DNA from: Streptomyces sp. TS71-3
GTDB lineage: Bacteria > Actinomycetota > Actinomycetes > Streptomycetales > Streptomycetaceae
Assembly (NCBI RefSeq): GCF_018327685.1
Contig: NZ_BNEL01000001.1
Span: forward strand, 2,852,001-2,916,000
DNA length: 64,000 bases
Reading direction: 5' to 3'
In this document: one piece after another, positions 61,880-64,000 of the stretch
How the letters are laid out: every line of letters starts with the position of its first letter
Position numbering within the stretch: position 1 is the stretch's first letter
Position numbers and translations under genes: made by a program
The notes under the pieces: generated by a model
Seen by the model: only the letters and a program-made list of their open reading frames with translations
The model's database searches: none
Told to the model about the DNA's origin: nothing

Positions 61880-63133
61880 TCAGGCGGCTGCTGCCGCCCC
61901 GAGGACGACGGGAAGCTGCTGGTGGCCGTTGGAGATGAGGCTCGGCAGCGGCCGGAGCCGGTCGGGGTCGACGGCCAGGCGCAGGCCGGGGAAGCGGGCG
62001 AAGAGCGCGGCCAGCGCGATGCAGACCTCGATGCGGGCGAGTTCGGCTCCCACGCACAGGTGCACGCCGTGGCCGAAGGCCAGGTGCTCGTGGGAGGCCG
62101 CGCGGCCGATGTCGAACAGGTCGGCGTCCTCGCCGTGCACCCCCGGGTCGCGGCCCGCGGCGGCATAGTTGATGGCGATCGCGTCGCCCTCGGCGAAGAC
62201 CACGCCGGTGGGATCGTCCACCACCTCGTGCACGGCGAACCGCAGGAGGATGGTGGCGATCGGCGCCTCGTGCCGCAGCGCCTCCTCGACGACCTGCTCC
62301 CACGGCGTCTGGCCGGTGGTGGCCAGGGCGAGCTGGTCGGGGTGGGTGAGGAGGTCGACCACCGAGTGGTCCAGGAGGTTGACCGTGGTCTCGTGGCCGG
62401 CGCCGATGAGGAGCATCAGGCTGTCGGCGAGCTCCTGGTCCGTCAGCTCGCCCTCGGCGTGCGAGGCGACGAGGGCGGTCGTCACGTCGTCGCCCGGGTT
62501 CTCCCGCTTGTGGGCGATCAGCTCGCCGCAGAGCCCGTAGAACCGCACCGGGGCCTCGGCCGCCTCCTCGGGCGTGAGGTCGGTGGCGAAGAGGGCGCCG
62601 ATGCCGTCCCGGAACGCGTCGTGCAGGTGGTCGGGCACGCCCAGCACGCTGTTGACGACGAGGAGCGGCAGGCGCCAGGCGAAGCGGGCGCGCAGGTCGA
62701 CGGTCTCGTCCGGGGCCGCGGTGGCGAGTTCGTCGAGGAGAGCGGCGGTGATCTCCTCGATGCGGGGCGCGAGCGCGCGCACCCGGCGGGTGCTGAACGC
62801 CGCGGCCAGCGGGCGCCGCAGGCGGCGGTGCTCGGCGCCGTGGGCCGTCAGGGCGTTGCGGACGTCGACCCAGATCCGCAGCGGCCAGTCCGCGGGTATC
62901 TCCCCGCGGACGTAGGCGGGCCAGTGCTGGTGCGCGTCCTTCGAGATGTGCGGGTGGACGAGCAGGCGGCGTATCAGGTGCGGGTCGGTCACGGACCATG
63001 CGTCGATCCCGCCGGGGAGCGTCACACGGGCCGCCGGGCCGAGGGCCCGCAGAGCGGACGCCTCGGCATGGATATCGGCGGCTGAGGGGTCAAGTGCGTA
63101 AGGACATCCGGTTACCTGGGGGTTGGCGGTCAT
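61880..63133 (-). CDS. Cytochrome P450, CYP154-like
   Basis: 417-aa soluble bacterial P450. The I helix LMLLIGAGHETTVNLL has the acid-Thr pair, the K helix VVEEALRHEAP has the full E-x2-R, and the haem loop is LAFGHGVHLCVGAELAR. It sits six bases after a second P450 whose K helix is degenerate. This CYP157-then-CYP154 order is a recurrent Streptomyces arrangement, often behind a conservon. Redox partners are not encoded here. Substrate unknown. Confidence 0.88.
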   Translation of the reverse strand: MTANPQVTGCPYALDPSAADIHAEASALRALGPAARVTLPGGIDAWSVTDPHLIRRLLVHPHISKDAHQHWPAYVRGEIPADWPLRIWVDVRNALTAHGAEHRRLRRPLAAAFSTRRVRALAPRIEEITAALLDELATAAPDETVDLRARFAWRLPLLVVNSVLGVPDHLHDAFRDGIGALFATDLTPEEAAEAPVRFYGLCGELIAHKRENPGDDVTTALVASHAEGELTDQELADSLMLLIGAGHETTVNLLDHSVVDLLTHPDQLALATTGQTPWEQVVEEALRHEAPIATILLRFAVHEVVDDPTGVVFAEGDAIAINYAAAGRDPGVHGEDADLFDIGRAASHEHLAFGHGVHLCVGAELARIEVCIALAALFARFPGLRLAVDPDRLRPLPSLISNGHQQLPVVLGAAAAA

Positions 63134-63139
63134 GACGGT

Positions 63140-64000
63140 TCACCTTCCGATAGCCGTTCTGGTGTCGGGGTGGAACATCACGGGCAGCGCCGTCAGCCCG
63201 GCGAGGAAGGTGCCGGGCCTGTTGCGCAGCTCACTGTCGGGTACGGCGAGGTCGAGACCGGGGAGCCGGTCGAGGGCGCGCTCCAGCGCCGTCTCCGCGA
63301 TGACACGTGCAAGGTCGGGCGCCGGACAGGCGTGCACTCCGGCCGAGAAGCCGAGATGGCCGCGATTGCCCGCCCGGGCGGCGGGCGGAACCTTCAGCCC
63401 TGGATCGCCGTTGGCGCCGGCGAAGCTGACAAGGATCGGATAGCCCGGCGCCAGGTGCACGCCTTCGAAGCTCTGCTCGCCGAGCGCGTAGAGGGGGGAG
63501 TAGTTGGGGATGGGCGGGTTCTCCCACAGTAGCTCCTCCAGCGCGTCCGAGACCGGCCTGACGCCGTCGTGCACGCTGCCGGCGAAGCTCTCGTCGGTGA
63601 GCACCCGCCGCAGGCCGTGCCCGATGTGGCTGGCGGTGGGGGGCGCCGCGGCACCGAAGACCAGCAGGATCGTCTGCGCCATCTCCGAGTCGGTGAGCCC
63701 CGCCTCGATCAGGTGGCTGGTGACGTCGTGCCGCGGCCGCTCCCTCTTCAGCCGGGTCAGCTCCAGGCACGCCTTCTCCAGGTCGGCGTTGGCCTGCGCG
63801 GCGTCGGCGCCCGCGTCGAACAGCCGCGTCACCGCGTACACGATCTGCTCGCCGAGCTCCGGCGGCGAGCCGAACAGGTAGATCACGGTGAGCATCGCCA
63901 GCGGCTCGGCGTACTGCGCGACCAGGTCGGCCTTCCCCTCCGTGGAGAAGACGTCGATGAGGTGGTCGGCGATGGCGTTCACCGAGGAGACCAGCGCGTG
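63140..64000 (-). CDS. Cytochrome P450, CYP157-like (5' partial)
   Basis: The frame is open to the right edge, so the N-terminus lies outside. The 286 visible residues contain a Thr-shifted I helix (VFGAAAPPTASHIG). The K helix reads LEELLWENPP, with Trp where nearly all P450s have the Arg of E-x2-R, and the haem loop is LGFSAGVHACPAPDLAR. Loss of this Arg and the ending FLAGLTALPVMFHPD are hallmarks of CYP157. It is translated just before the CYP154-like gene. The catalytic status of CYP157 proteins is uncertain. Confidence 0.82.
   Translation of the reverse strand, partial: HALVSSVNAIADHLIDVFSTEGKADLVAQYAEPLAMLTVIYLFGSPPELGEQIVYAVTRLFDAGADAAQANADLEKACLELTRLKRERPRHDVTSHLIEAGLTDSEMAQTILLVFGAAAPPTASHIGHGLRRVLTDESFAGSVHDGVRPVSDALEELLWENPPIPNYSPLYALGEQSFEGVHLAPGYPILVSFAGANGDPGLKVPPAARAGNRGHLGFSAGVHACPAPDLARVIAETALERALDRLPGLDLAVPDSELRNRPGTFLAGLTALPVMFHPDTRTAIGR

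Overview
The window is high-GC actinobacterial chromosome, almost certainly Streptomyces. Third-position GC is strong throughout, genes are packed with 4-nt ATGA/GTGA overlaps, GTG and TTG starts are common, and the families present are typical of the genus: DUF5999, a selenocysteine formate dehydrogenase island, a CYP157/CYP154-type P450 pair and an nSTAND-WD40 protein.

1-9.4 kb holds the end of a Moco-sulfurase-like class V aminotransferase, an ABCG-like ABC transporter, a YaaH-like membrane protein and a formate dehydrogenase operon (fdhA-fdhB-nrfD-like). fdhA carries an in-frame TGA (4362-4364) followed 11 nt later by a perfect bacterial SECIS hairpin. The Sec machinery lies nearby: selD (17.4-18.5 kb), tRNA-Sec (18,687-18,779) and selB-selA (22.9-26.3 kb). 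This is a physically compact selenium module in which fdhA is the only selenoprotein I can see.

10-17 kb holds a five-gene operon with 4-nt overlaps at every junction (polysaccharide deacetylase/allantoinase-like, MFS, SDR, ketopantoate-reductase-like, M20 peptidase). It lies behind an RpiR regulator and looks like a catabolic operon for an unknown substrate. 18.8-22.9 kb is a patchwork: four GTGATAC operator-like sites spaced 42-43 bp apart, a frameshifted resolvase-like gene, four small actinobacterial genes, a frameshifted XRE regulator, a decayed copy of the selB 3' end and a 5'-truncated glycosyltransferase. 26.6-33 kb holds a secreted beta-helix protein, a 1299-aa STAND NTPase with 14 WD40 repeats, and a secreted, C-terminally anchored protein.

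The centrepiece is about 33.6-60.2 kb, an unassigned type II FAS/PKS-like locus. It has two ACPs and six ketosynthase-fold proteins, three with the full Cys-His-His set and three without it. It also has a FabG-type ketoreductase, a FabL-like enoyl reductase, two FabZ-like subunits with complementary active sites and a double-hotdog thioesterase. Around these are three paralogous membrane-anchored serine hydrolases plus a fourth unrelated one, three consecutive DsrE-fold proteins that recall a TusBCD sulfur relay, a DsbA/HCCA-isomerase-like protein, an acyl-CoA dehydrogenase, a P450, an LCM-type methyltransferase, a LuxR-type regulator, an SRPBCC protein and an internally deleted acyl-CoA carboxylase beta gene. 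I see no acyltransferase, CoA ligase or phosphopantetheinyl transferase in it, so it presumably borrows malonyl-ACP from primary metabolism. The product is unknown to me.

The right end holds a CE15-type glucuronoyl esterase and two P450s. The outermost has the CYP157-like degenerate K-helix, which predicts a conservon just beyond the right edge.
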